Of a stretch of 64,000 bases of DNA, positions 44,093-53,624 are shown piece after piece. How positions within the stretch are numbered: the stretch's first letter is position 1; each line of letters opens with the position of its first letter. Where the stretch lies: contig NZ_VOBG01000011.1 in assembly GCF_008369295.1 (NCBI RefSeq), forward strand, positions 1-64,000. The letters run 5' to 3'. The notes under the pieces were generated by a model. That model was given only the letters and a program-made list of their open reading frames with translations. It ran no database searches and was not told the origin of the DNA. Source of the stretch: Pseudomonas sp. ANT_H4. GTDB lineage: Bacteria > Pseudomonadota > Gammaproteobacteria > Pseudomonadales > Pseudomonadaceae. Position numbers and translations under genes: made by a program.

Positions 44093-46488
44093 ATGCGTCT
44101 GCCATTCGAGCTCGATCCGCAGATCATCCACCACATCATTTACAGCCAGGCGGGCTCCATCGGCAAAGCCCTCATCGAGTTGCTGATGAACTCGGTCGAT
44201 GCCAGGGCCAGTGCCGTACATCTTTCGCTGTCCCGCACCGGCTTCACCTGCAGCGACGACGGCCAGGGCTTTGCCCGCCGCGAAGATGTCGTTCGGTACT
44301 TCGGTCGTTTCGGCACGCCACACGATGAAGGCGACGCCACCTACGGCCGTTTCCGGCTCGGACGCGGCCAAATCATGGCCCATGCCACAACAGTCTGGCG
44401 TTCTAACGCCTGGATGATGACCGTCGATACACGGGCGATGGGCTATCACTACGATCTTGACGACCTCCACGACGCGTCGCCGGGCTGCTCGATCTCTGGC
44501 GAATGGTACGAAGTCCTGAGTGATGCGGAGCTGATGTCGACCATCCAGGAGGTTCGGGACCTGGTGCGTTACACCCCCGTCAGTGTTGAGCTGAATGGCC
44601 GGTGCATCACACGCGATCCCCGCACCGAGCGCTGGGATGCTGAGGACGAATTCGCCTGGTATCGCGTGAAAGCGGACGGTGCTGTCTTCATCTACAACCA
44701 GGGCGTACTGGTACGTCACGATCCCGCTCACACGTGGGGCGCGGGCGGCCTCATCGCTTCCAAGAAGGCCATATGCCTGAACGTGTCCCGTACCGAAATC
44801 CTGCGCAAGACCTGCCCGGTGTGGAAATCAATTGCCAGGCAATTTGGCCAAATGGCTGACCAGATGGCGTCCCGTCATGGTGACCACCGTAAACCGAGGC
44901 TCGCCGTGAAAAATCCGCGCGGGCATTACTTTCGGGCGATGCCAACATCGTTCAAATCTATTCTCAGGAAGAGGTCGTCACGCTTCTGCCCGGCAAGCGG
45001 CACGTGTCGTTGGAGGACTTTCTGCGCAAATGCCGCTATAGCCACAACCAGCGGCAAGGCGGAAGGTTCGCGGTCGTCGATAACGCCTTCGATGTCCCGA
45101 AGGGTGAAGCCATCGCCCGCGAAGGTATCGCCGTGATCGTTCACCCCAGCACACTCGACCGCTTCGGTTGCTACAACGCACAGGATTTTGTCGAGTGTCT
45201 CGTTCGGGTCCATGCCAATCTTCACCACGACGTGGAGCAGAATGGCACACAGTACTGGTGGCTCAACGGCCTCTTCGTTCCGGACTTGCTGGCTTTCTCC
45301 ACACTGCGCGACGCGTTCATTGAGCGGACCCATATCGTGACGGAAAAAGATGCGCTCGATCACGAGACACGCCGCGCCTGGACGGCGTTGCGTTGGTGCC
45401 TGCATCACTACGCCGCCCTGTGCACGGGTGGCCGCCCTGCATACGGGGGGCAGGTCCGTGACGGTAAATCGCTGCATATTCTGCTTGGGCAGTCCAATAT
45501 TGCCGAGGCATGGACCGATGGCAGCAGCTACATCGCCGTCGACGTCACCCTTGTGAAGCGGCTCAAGTCCAGTCCGCTCAGGACTGCGGCCTACATTTTT
45601 TCCCTCATCGAGCACGAGGCTGCCCACGAGGGTGACAGCCTCGACTGCGGCCACGATGAAGCGTTTTATCAGCGCCTCCATGACCTCGCCCTGCAGCACA
45701 GCGAGCAACGCCAGCGCTACACGCACATGTGGCTGATGAAGTACACCATGAGTCTGGAGGGTGAAGGGAAGCGCGCGCGTGGCGAGCCCTGGCGTGAACG
45801 CTTTCTGATCGACCGTGCCGGCAGCGGTCGGGAGAAACGCGGCCTGCCGCCGACCATCGAAGATGTCAGCAACGACCCTGTCGTGGTCGGTGCGATTCCA
45901 GACGAAAACATGGACTTCATCGACTACCAGAACACGCTTCTTACTGTGGCTGACACCGGCTCCCCGGCACCCGACTGGTCGGAGGTCCTGACGCGTGCCG
46001 AGGCAGACCAGAAGCTCATTGAGGCGCAGAACCGGGTTGACACAGCACAAAGTGTCGCAGCGCAGCGCCAGCATGACGACGAAACCGCTTATTGGGCCGA
46101 GATCGATGCTTATGAGAAAGCCCAGACCGAGGCCGACGAAGCTGCACGGCAGCGATTTTCCACGCTGTTCCATGTACAGGTCGAAGAGGTCCATCCTGAC
46201 GCTCTGTGCTACCTGATGCGTGAGGATCTGAGCGCTGACCAGCTTCATACCCTGTGGGCTGCAAAGCCCTGGGAGGCTTACGAGCTGGAGGGCTCTGCCT
46301 ATTACGAATTTGAAGACGGTGACCTCGATGAAGCCGACGGGCACACCGGTCGTCACCGGGCTGCCGAAGACCTGCAGGTGCTGATTCGCCCCGGCGAGAC
46401 TGCATTGACGCTTGAGCGCAATGCGGCCGCCGCCGGCTTCTTTTGGGTTGATGACTATCTGAAGTGGCGTGAAGAACCCGATGCCTGA
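44093..46488 (+). pseudogene. GHKL ATPase with HExxH metalloprotease-like part, frameshifted
   Basis: The gene encodes roughly 800 residues in two frames. From 44093, after an AAGGAGG site, an HSP90/MutL-like ATPase domain is evident: ALIELLMNSVDARAS (N box), CSDDGQGFARR (G1) and YGRFRLGRGQIMAHA (G2). Near 44920-44940 the meaningful sequence shifts to another frame (GDANIVQIYSQEEVVTLLPGKRHVSLEDFLRK) and continues to 46488. The second part includes SLIEHEAAHEGDSLDCGHDEAFY, an HExxH zinc-protease signature with a downstream His, then an acidic helical tail. One inserted or lost base explains the break; programmed shifting or sequencing error cannot be excluded. Function unknown; a chaperone- or defence-related ATPase is possible. 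Confidence 0.7.
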
Positions 46489-46807
46489 TCCGAGGGCGGC
46501 TGTAGCAGTCTATGGTCGCCTTCAATGCGCCAGATCCTGTCGGCCTGAAAAGCACCGGTCTCTATCAAACACCTCTATACCCAAGGTATAGCGCCATAGA
46601 CGTCCACTGAACTCCCCGCGCGCGACCAAAACGAAGCCCCTTCTCTGACGATCTCCTAAACGACCCTGGACTCAACTGTCGCAACCTTAATCCCCCCGTT
46701 CAAAAAGCCGGTCATTATCGAGTCCACCTTGTTTGCTGTCTCTCGCGCTCTCCCCGGACATGCTGGTACTCATTCGATGAACACCACGCCAACTCCGGGG
46801 AGGCTAC
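46489..46807. promoter_or_regulatory. Promoter region of topB, with a fifth palindrome copy
   Basis: This 319-base gap holds no gene. CTATACC-CAA-GGTATAG at 46575-46591 is a 17-bp palindrome of the same form as the four in the 40.9-41.3 kb array. It lies 217 bases upstream of the topB start, suggesting a shared DNA-binding protein. Confidence 0.6.
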
Positions 46808-48832
46808 ATGCGCGTGTATCTGTGCGAGAAGCCTTCGCAAGGCAAAGACATTGCCCGCGTGCTGGGTGCGAAACAGCGCGGAACTGGCTGCTACAACGGA
46901 CCAGGAGTTGTCGTGACCTGGTGCATCGGTCACCTGATCGAAGCCGCACCACCGGAAGCCTACGGCGAACAGTACAAACGCTGGTCGATCGAACAGCTCC
47001 CCATTCTTCCCGAGCGCTGGCGCAGCGAGGTCAAGGCCTCTACTGCCGCGCAATTCAAGGTCGTCAAACAGTTGCTCGGCCAGGCCAGCGAGCTGGTGAT
47101 TGCCACCGATGCCGATCGCGAAGGCGAGATGATCGCTCGCGAGATTATCGAGCTATGCGGCTACCGTGGCTCCATTCAACGGCTGTGGCTGTCTGCACTG
47201 AATGACGCCTCCATTCGCAAGGCCCTGGGAGCGCTCAAGCCTTCGAATGAGACCCTGCCGCTGTATTACTCGGCACTCGCCCGCTCTCGCGCCGATTGGT
47301 TGATCGGCATGAACCTCAGCCGATTATTCACTGTGCTCGGCCGCCAAGCCGGCTACCAGGACGTCCTCTCAGTCGGTCGTGTGCAGACGCCCACGCTGCG
47401 TCTTGTGGTTGGTCGCGACCGCGAGATCGCCCGGTTCGTGTCTGTTCCGTTTTGGTCCGTCGAAGTGCAGCTATCGCACATCGGCAATTCTTTCACCGCT
47501 AACTGGATGCCGCCCCATGCCACCACAGACACTGCAGGTCGGTGCCTGGCCCAACGAACCGCTCAGCAGGCAGTAAGCAAAATCGGCGGCGCTCGTGAGG
47601 CTCAGGTGCTGTCGGTGGAAACCGAGCGGGTCCGCGAAGTCGCGCCTCTCCCGTTCGACCTCAGCACGCTGCAGGAAGTCTGCTCGCGCCAGTTTGGTCT
47701 CGACGTGCAAGAAACACTGGACATCGCGCAAGCGCTGTACGAGACGCACAAGGCGACCACCTATCCCCGCTCGGATTCCGGCTACCTGCCGGAGAGCATG
47801 CTGGCCGAGGTGCCGACAGTGCTCGACGCCATGCTTGCCAGCGATCCCGGCCTGCGCCCATTGTTCGACCAACTCGACCGCACCCAACGCTCACGCGCCT
47901 GGAACGATGCGAAAGTCACTGCTCACCATGGCATCATTCCCACGCTGGAACCGACCAACCTTTCTGCCATGTCGGAGAAGGAGCGGGCCGTTTATGGGCT
48001 CATCCGTTCGCATTACCTGGCGCAGTTTCTACCTCACCATGAATTCGACAGAACAGTCGCCACCTTGTCAGCCGGCGGCCAGACACTGCAGGCGACGGGT
48101 AAGCAGGTTGCCGTCCTGGGATGGCACCGGGCGCTAATCAACAGCGGGCCGGGCACACCCGGCGGTGCGGACGACGAGCCAGCCCAACGCAGCCAGATCC
48201 TGCCGCCGCTATCCGAGGGTACACATTGCCAAGTCGGCTCTGTCGATCTGAAAGCGCTGAAAACACTGCCGCCCAAGCCGTTCACGCAGGGTGAGTTGAT
48301 CAAAGCCATGAAGGGTGTCGCCAAACTGGTGACAGACCCACGCCTGAAACAGAAGTTGAAGGAAACCACGGGCATCGGCACCGAGGCCACCCGAGCAAAC
48401 ATTATCAATGGCTTGTTGAGCCGAAGCTTCCTGATCAAAAAAGGTCGATCCGTCCGCGCCTCCGAAGCGGCTTTCACGCTGATCGACGCTGTTCCAGCGG
48501 CCATTGCCGACCCGGGCACGACCGCTATCTGGGAACAGGCACTGGACATGATCGAATCCGGGCAGTTGACCCTGGACACCTTCATTGCGAAACAGTCGGC
48601 CTGGATCACGCAACTGATCCAGCAATACAGCGGCACCACCCTGGCGATCCGGATCCCGGAAGGCCCTGCCTGCCCTCTGTGCGGCGGCGCTACACGCCAG
48701 CGAACCGGCAAAACCGGTCCCTTTTGGTCGTGCAACCGTTATCCCGACTGTAAAGGCACCGTAGCGATCGAATCGTCCAGTGGCAAGCGAGCCGCTCCGC
48801 GCAAGCGGCGGACCGCTCCCAGGGCTTCCTGA
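46808..48832 (+). CDS. topB: DNA topoisomerase III of the ICE
   Basis: The 674-residue type IA topoisomerase relaxes or decatenates DNA during ICE replication or transfer. The Toprim domain has CEKPSQGKDIARVLG and DADREGE at residues 101-107. The active-site Tyr is Y319 in KATTYPRSDSGYLPES. The C terminus has a single zinc ribbon CPLCGGATRQRTGKTGPFWSCNRYPDC. Length is close to chromosomal TopB, and ICE-borne topB is a regular member of the PFGI-1/ICEclc gene set. ATG at 46808 follows a GGGAGG site. Confidence 0.93.
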   Translation: MRVYLCEKPSQGKDIARVLGAKQRGTGCYNGPGVVVTWCIGHLIEAAPPEAYGEQYKRWSIEQLPILPERWRSEVKASTAAQFKVVKQLLGQASELVIATDADREGEMIAREIIELCGYRGSIQRLWLSALNDASIRKALGALKPSNETLPLYYSALARSRADWLIGMNLSRLFTVLGRQAGYQDVLSVGRVQTPTLRLVVGRDREIARFVSVPFWSVEVQLSHIGNSFTANWMPPHATTDTAGRCLAQRTAQQAVSKIGGAREAQVLSVETERVREVAPLPFDLSTLQEVCSRQFGLDVQETLDIAQALYETHKATTYPRSDSGYLPESMLAEVPTVLDAMLASDPGLRPLFDQLDRTQRSRAWNDAKVTAHHGIIPTLEPTNLSAMSEKERAVYGLIRSHYLAQFLPHHEFDRTVATLSAGGQTLQATGKQVAVLGWHRALINSGPGTPGGADDEPAQRSQILPPLSEGTHCQVGSVDLKALKTLPPKPFTQGELIKAMKGVAKLVTDPRLKQKLKETTGIGTEATRANIINGLLSRSFLIKKGRSVRASEAAFTLIDAVPAAIADPGTTAIWEQALDMIESGQLTLDTFIAKQSAWITQLIQQYSGTTLAIRIPEGPACPLCGGATRQRTGKTGPFWSCNRYPDCKGTVAIESSSGKRAAPRKRRTAPRAS

Positions 48833-50368
48833 AGCCTGCCAGACACGTCCTGCCCCAGCCGCACTTTCCAGCGGTTGTCAGGCATGGCCCCGCGACCCGC
48901 GGGGCGTCCCAAGCATGTCCCCGCCTTCTGCAATGGCATGTCCCTCTCCTGCGACTCGCGTCGCCGAGAGGATTGAAGGTGCTTTCCTGACCGGCCAGAT
49001 AACACGGCCTGCTGATCGGCACTCTCTACGTCCGGCCCGAAGGGTCTCCTGGCGCCTTGTGCGCGAGATGCCAGGAGACCCTTCGGGGACGACGGTGTTC
49101 GCCCCCGGTGCCCGCCGGTGAAACAACGGGCTCCTTTTGTGCGCGGATGTGCGCCGAAAGATATCGACCCCAACCACGAAACGGGTCGGGTGCGATCTGC
49201 TCCAGCGACAGGCGTTGACGACGGCCAAGTCCCTGCGACAGCCACAGGTGGTTTTCCTGTCCCCCGCTGGAGGCGTAATGCCTCCAGCGCCTTGTTCCTC
49301 TCCGCATCTTGAACGCCGTCTGCCTGCGGGCTGTCCAGAACCGGGTGACTTCGCCACAACCAGAACAGAAGATGGACACATGCACCTTCAACCCCTTCGG
49401 TACGGCAGCATGTGCCGCCGCATCAAAGTCATGAACTTGACCGCCGAACAGGGAGAGTGGCATGTCGCCATAAATTAGGCGTCAGCACCGGTAATGATGA
49501 CAAAAGCCCCATACCGGTGCCGAACTACGACCCTATTTCTGCTACTACGGGAATACCCCGGCACAGCGGACAGGTACCAATGACGGGGGCGCCGGCTAAT
49601 GCCCAAGGAGTGCCGCCGCTTTTAAGGCATACCGGACGACTACACCCTGGTGCCGTATCGCGTGCACCTCGCTGCAAAGCCATTGGCAACTCAATGGCCG
49701 TGCCTTGCGGCCTAGCTCGGACGACACCTGCAACAGGTCTTGCAATAACAGGGGCGCGCAAAAAGCCCATTGTCGGCAGACGCCATGAAGCCGCTTTGCC
49801 ATTCTGCCACCATCTGTTGCTAACTCCGGTCAGCACCATGCCAGCAGCCACGGTCCCCAGGCTGCGACGTGGAGGTTCCACGTAGACCGATCCAGTCCGC
49901 TTCGCATCGTTTTACGCGGATGTGCGCCACACCTAGCGCCGATGCTCTTCATTCCCGCGCAACCCCGCGTTTCTTCATTCGACGCATGGCACTGACCCGT
50001 TCAGAACTGCCGTCGTGTCGGCTTACGCGAATTCAATCCACCGCGGCCACGGCTGCCTCATCAACAACGAGGTGATATTCCACCCACGACTCAGCACAGG
50101 CACTGAATCTCGGCGAACAACTGCGCGAGGCCGTGCTGCAGAACCAGATCGATGAAACATCGTGCCTACTCAAGCGCTAGACGGTGAGCCTGCTTGTCGG
50201 CATCTCCGACCTGCATATTCGAGCGATCCTGCGAGCGCGCGTTGCGCAGCTTCTGCTTGATACGTCCGACGCTGAGTGCTTCGACTGAAGCACCTGCATT
50301 TATTCACCCACAGGGACCCGATCCTCAGTTGGGGATGGGCTCCGCCTAACCTCTGCTGGAGAAATACC
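48833..50368. other. 1.5-kb stretch without a convincing gene
   Basis: Several long open frames exist on both strands, but they are mutually overlapping, Arg/Pro/Ser-rich and lack ribosome sites. Two short protein-like stretches near 50068-50180 (ALNLGEQLREAVLQNQIDETSCLLKR, no start codon) and 50188-50289 (VSLLVGISDLHIRAILRARVAQLLLDTSDAECFD, GTG start) may be remnants of a lost gene. The long hairpin at 49036-49087 is the most striking element. Confidence 0.5.
49036..49087. repeat. 18-bp perfect inverted repeat (stable hairpin)
   Basis: CCCGAAGGGTCTCCTGGC (49036-49053) pairs perfectly with 49070-49087 across a 16-nt loop. No T run follows, so a standard terminator is unlikely. It could be a structured RNA element, a recombinase or relaxase recognition hairpin, or a transposon end remnant. 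Confidence 0.7.
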
Positions 50369-51082
50369 ATGTCTCAGACTCCCAATCCTTTCATCCGCGG
50401 CTACCAAAACCTGCATGTCGTTCGTACTCTCTGCATCACCTATGAGGACGACAGCCCGCCCGTATGGCGGCAACTTCATCCCAGCCAAGCACACCTTCTG
50501 GACGATCAAATCGCGCAGTTTCCCTGCATTCTCTGCAATGACTTCGTCCTGATCACGGAGGGCCAGGAGGTCGGAGACGACCTTGAGGCACAGTGCCAAA
50601 CCGAAGGCATCGTCCGCTCTGTGGTCTACGCCGTCCTCGGCAGCGATGCCGGGCAGCCCATCCACATCGGCGATACCTACGCCGCTGAGGACGCACGGGA
50701 AGTTGTACGGCGCCTGACTTTTGAGACCGGCTTCTACAGCCGATGCTGGGAAATCAGCACGGCGCACATCACCGAAGAAGCTGGTTGCTACCTGACAGAG
50801 CTTGCAGACATCGCCACGCCGATCGGCTTTCTGTTCGTCGTTTTCCGGATCCCATACAGCCCGGCGATCGGCGTCAAGGTGATTGCCACGCCCTGGACCG
50901 ATGCCAACCTGCAGTACGTCGAAGGCATCACCGCCGAGCAGTTGCGGCAGGAACAATGCGACAAAGGCATGCCAGAGTCGCTGGTGAATGTTCTTCATCT
51001 GGCCGCGCTGGCTGATGTCCGCATCCTGATCTTCGACGCCGACGCACCGGTACTCGACGGCTTGCCGTTGTACGAAGAATGA
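50369..51082 (+). CDS. ICE hypothetical protein (DUF5983-like)
   Basis: This 237-residue protein is commonly carried in the accessory region of this ICE family. The central ISTAHITEEAGCYLTELADIATPIGFLFVVFRIPYSPAIGVKVIATPWTDANLQYVEGITAEQLRQE and the tail LADVRILIFDADAPVLDGLPLYEE resemble DUF5983 proteins; that label is from memory and tentative. There is no signal peptide or membrane segment, so it is probably cytoplasmic. ATG at 50369 has a GGAGA site. It appears to be a single-gene unit, as a terminator follows directly. Function unknown. Confidence 0.7.
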   Translation: MSQTPNPFIRGYQNLHVVRTLCITYEDDSPPVWRQLHPSQAHLLDDQIAQFPCILCNDFVLITEGQEVGDDLEAQCQTEGIVRSVVYAVLGSDAGQPIHIGDTYAAEDAREVVRRLTFETGFYSRCWEISTAHITEEAGCYLTELADIATPIGFLFVVFRIPYSPAIGVKVIATPWTDANLQYVEGITAEQLRQEQCDKGMPESLVNVLHLAALADVRILIFDADAPVLDGLPLYEE

Positions 51083-51391
51083 CTCTTGCCACGACATACC
51101 TTCTAGCCCCTCAACCGAGGGGCTTTTTTCTGCCCGGATGAAACAACCAATGCGGGGCACCCCGGTTGCCGATTGACGCGGGCCTGCCGCCGCATGGCGA
51201 TGTCATTCTGCGCACAGGTTTGCTGGCGTAGCCGGCACCATCCCAGGTAGTCGAGACCTTCAAGACTTCGGTGCGGCTTTGCGCGCTGGTCACTGTACTC
51301 CCTGATGCACGCAGCATCTATTTACTCACCCCCCAAGGGATACCCTCCCTTGCGGGCAGGAGTCCCTTGTTTTCCTCAAAGGAGTCTCCCC
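51083..51391. other. Intergenic region with terminator and leader
   Basis: This 309-base gap holds the terminator of the preceding gene and a leader for the next. The leader includes CCCCAAGGGA at 51331-51340, a motif recurring before other genes of this region. No gene seen. Confidence 0.5.
51105..51130 (+). terminator. Rho-independent terminator
   Basis: The stem AGCCCCTC/GAGGGGCT (51105-51112 with 51117-51124) has loop AACC and is followed by six T residues. It lies 22 bases after the stop of the DUF5983-like gene. Confidence 0.9.
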
Positions 51392-52192
51392 ATGGATCAC
51401 TCATCCATTCGCACGCAGATACCAGCGTTGGTGTCGGCCCATGTTCCGCGCAATGTTCGCAGCTTCAAGTTCCGCATCTACGAAGACCTTCCGCAGGAAT
51501 CCTCGCTCGGCTTCCGTATGGACCCGCAGCCCTTCGAGGGCAAAGTTGTCGCCAAGACCGATCAGGTCATTGTGATCAAGACCGGTCGTGCCGAATTCGC
51601 CGTACTGGATCGCCACCAGGTGAGCCAGGAGCCCGACGAAGGTATCAAGGTACAAGTCCAACCCTATGTCCGTCGCCGCTTCGACGGTCTTCGCGCGGAT
51701 ACGCCCGAAGAGCGCACAGAAGTGGCCTCGGACGGCACTCCCTACACGGTGAAGACACACATTCTCGGATCAGCACCGGCCAAGTTGCCGGCTCCTGAAC
51801 TGCGTTGCCCGGAGTTGCAGGAGCTCGTTCATCAACTGGAGCAACTGCCCGCTCCCGATGGTTTCCGGCGCATCACCCACCTCCTGGTGGATGCCGAGGC
51901 CAGGGATTTCACCTGGGTTGACCCGTTACCCAACAACATCATCGAGACGCCACCCGCGATCAGCTTCACGGTCTCCACGGAGAAATTCCAGGGCCGCGTC
52001 ACGGTGCTCTATGACCGTGCTGGCGACCATTACGCCGTGGAGTTGCGCCACGCTGATGAACTCATCCAGCGCGTGGACGAGGTGTACTTCGACATGCTCG
52101 GCGAAACGCTGGAACACCTGATCGACGACGGGCATTGGCGGCAGATCCAGGTGGAAATCCTGTCGGACGGGCGCAAGCCGATTCGGCACTGA
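51392..52192 (+). CDS. ICE hypothetical protein, 266 residues
   Basis: I do not recognise a family. The protein starts MDHSSIRTQIPALVSAHVPRNVRSFKFRIYEDLPQESSLGFRMDPQPFEGKVVAKTDQVIVIKTGRAEFAVLDRHQVSQEPDEGIKVQVQPYVRRRFDGLRADTPEE. It therefore has an N-terminal beta-rich part (K/R-x-VVAKTDQVIVIKTGRAEFAVLDR, possibly KfrB-like) and a C-terminal half with FQGRVTVLYDRAGDHYAVELRHADELIQRVDEVYFDMLGETLEHLIDDGHWRQIQVEIL. It looks cytoplasmic. ATG at 51392 has an excellent AAAGGAG site. It appears to be a single-gene unit in the accessory zone between topB and the conjugation block. Function unknown. Confidence 0.72.
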   Translation: MDHSSIRTQIPALVSAHVPRNVRSFKFRIYEDLPQESSLGFRMDPQPFEGKVVAKTDQVIVIKTGRAEFAVLDRHQVSQEPDEGIKVQVQPYVRRRFDGLRADTPEERTEVASDGTPYTVKTHILGSAPAKLPAPELRCPELQELVHQLEQLPAPDGFRRITHLLVDAEARDFTWVDPLPNNIIETPPAISFTVSTEKFQGRVTVLYDRAGDHYAVELRHADELIQRVDEVYFDMLGETLEHLIDDGHWRQIQVEILSDGRKPIRH

Positions 52193-52275
52193 TCAGTCGG
52201 CCAACGCCACTCCTTACCTGTCCAGCTTCCTGCCTTCTTGGCGGGAAGCATTTTCCTCAAGCAATGGAGATCACC

Positions 52276-52638
52276 ATGTTGCGATTCAAAGGTACAAATT
52301 TGCGTCCCGTGCTGGCCGAGGCTATCGCTCACAAGGGCCGCCTCATCCTCGCCAAGGATCATGGGGTGTATTTCCTGGCCGAGTTCGGCGAGCGTACACC
52401 CGATGGGCAGCAAAAACTGCTGGCCTACGCCGTTGGCTGCGATCCCGACATCGATCCGTTCGATAACTGGTGGGAACTCGCCCGCACCGAGCTTGGCGGG
52501 GATGACTTCGGGGAGTTTCTTGATCCCCACGATGTTGTCTTCACCCGCATCCTCAACAGTGAAGACGATCTTGAATTGTCGGCCACGCCGATACAGCTTT
52601 CGCTGCGAGCCGTTGCGTCCAAGCCAGGTAAAGGCTAG
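52276..52638 (+). CDS. DUF3085-domain protein
   Basis: The 120-residue protein MLRFKGTNLRPVLAEAIAHKGRLILAKDHGVYFLAEFGERTPDGQQKLLAYAVGCDPDIDPFDNWWELARTELGGDDFGEFLDPHDVVFTRIL matches the DUF3085 pattern found on ICEs and plasmids. The compact, acidic composition could suit an anti-defence or DNA-mimic type role, but that is speculation. ATG at 52276 follows a GGAGA site. A terminator lies 20 bases after the stop, so it forms its own or a two-gene unit with the preceding gene (83-base gap). Confidence 0.78.
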   Translation: MLRFKGTNLRPVLAEAIAHKGRLILAKDHGVYFLAEFGERTPDGQQKLLAYAVGCDPDIDPFDNWWELARTELGGDDFGEFLDPHDVVFTRILNSEDDLELSATPIQLSLRAVASKPGKG

Positions 52639-52656
52639 CTCACCACCTGATCACAA

Positions 52657-52679
52657 AGCCTCCATCCGGGGGCTTTTTC
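52657..52679 (+). terminator. Rho-independent terminator
   Basis: AGCCTCC pairs with GGGGGCT (one G-T pair) around ATCC, followed by five T residues, shortly after the DUF3085 gene. Confidence 0.8.
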
Positions 52680-52781
52680 TGAACAGCGGCCATGTGACCG
52701 CATGCCTGTCTCTCGTTCCTTTCACAAGGAGCGCCCTCTGCCGTCGGTGCCCGCCGGCACGCCAGCCTGGAGACAGCCCAC

Positions 52782-53624
52782 ATGCGCGACCCGTTCAAGA
52801 TCGACCAGCCCACCTGTATCAGTTTCAGCGCTGGTCGCACCAGCGCCTACATGCTGTGGCGAGTGTTGCAAGCCAATGCGGGCCGGCCTATCGATACCGT
52901 GGTCTGCTTCGCCAACACCGGCAAGGAAGTGGAGGCCACGCTGCGTTTCGTGCGCGAGTGCAGCATACGGTGGCAGGTGCCGATCCAATGGCTCGAATAC
53001 CGCGATGCGTTGCCCGGCTTCGCGGTGGTCGATTTCGCAAGCGCCAGCCGGCAAGGCGAACCCTTCGAGGCGCTAATCCGCAAGCGCCAGTACCTGCCCA
53101 ACCCGGTAGCTCGGGGCTGCACCACCTCCCTGAAAATCCGTGCAATGCACAAGTTCGTACGCAGTTTGGGCTGGACCGATTGGGATCAGTTCATCGGCAT
53201 CCGGGCTGACGAGCAGCGCCGCGTGGCGAAGATCAGGACGCGCGGTCATTCCACAGAGTCCAGCAGAGAGACGATGTGCATGCCGTTGGCCGAGGCTGGC
53301 GTGAGCGTGCGCGAGGTGACCGCCTTCTGGCAGGCCCAGCCCTTCGATCTGGAATTGCTGACCGTGAACGGCCGCACGCTCGAAGGCAACTGCGACCTGT
53401 GCTTTCTCAAGCCACAGGGACAGCGGCTGGCACTGATCAAGGCCAAACCGGGGTCCGCCGTCTGGTGGATACGTATGGAGTCTTTGAATCTTGCCAGCAA
53501 ACCCAGCGGCGCGCGCTTTCGCAACGATGGCCCGACCTATGCCGACTTGGCCCGATTCGCCGCCCACCAGCGCGACATGTTCGATTCCGACAAAGAGTCC
53601 ATCGCCTGTTTTTGTGGTGACTGA
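52782..53624 (+). CDS. PAPS-reductase-like (N-type ATP pyrophosphatase) protein
   Basis: This 280-residue protein of the phosphoadenosine-phosphosulfate reductase fold has SFSAGRTSAYMLWRVLQ as the PP-loop. It also shows TVVCFANTGKEVEATLRFVREC, a Cys in VARGCTTSLKIRAMHKF, CDLCFLKPQGQRLALI and a terminal CFCGD. Four or more conserved cysteines suggest an Fe-S or redox site. Relatives on phages and ICEs are distinct from assimilatory CysH and share the fold with DndC-type sulfurtransfer proteins; no dnd genes are visible, so DNA phosphorothioation is not supported. It could act in nucleic-acid or cofactor modification. ATG at 52782 (MRDPFKIDQP); ribosome site weak. Confidence 0.78.
   Translation: MRDPFKIDQPTCISFSAGRTSAYMLWRVLQANAGRPIDTVVCFANTGKEVEATLRFVRECSIRWQVPIQWLEYRDALPGFAVVDFASASRQGEPFEALIRKRQYLPNPVARGCTTSLKIRAMHKFVRSLGWTDWDQFIGIRADEQRRVAKIRTRGHSTESSRETMCMPLAEAGVSVREVTAFWQAQPFDLELLTVNGRTLEGNCDLCFLKPQGQRLALIKAKPGSAVWWIRMESLNLASKPSGARFRNDGPTYADLARFAAHQRDMFDSDKESIACFCGD

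Noticed and set aside
48739..49463. Long minus-strand frames after topB (145-206 codons)
   Set aside because: Overlapping, Arg/Pro/Ser-rich translations typical of shadow frames in GC-rich DNA; they overlap the end of topB or the 18-bp hairpin and have no start signals.
49412..49885. 157-codon plus-strand frame and 118-codon minus-strand frame
   Set aside because: Low-complexity, no ribosome site and no recognisable domain; I could not favour either strand.
52782..53624. DNA phosphorothioation (Dnd/Ssp) locus
   Set aside because: Only a PAPS-reductase-like protein is present; DndA, B, D, E or Ssp partners are absent in the window.
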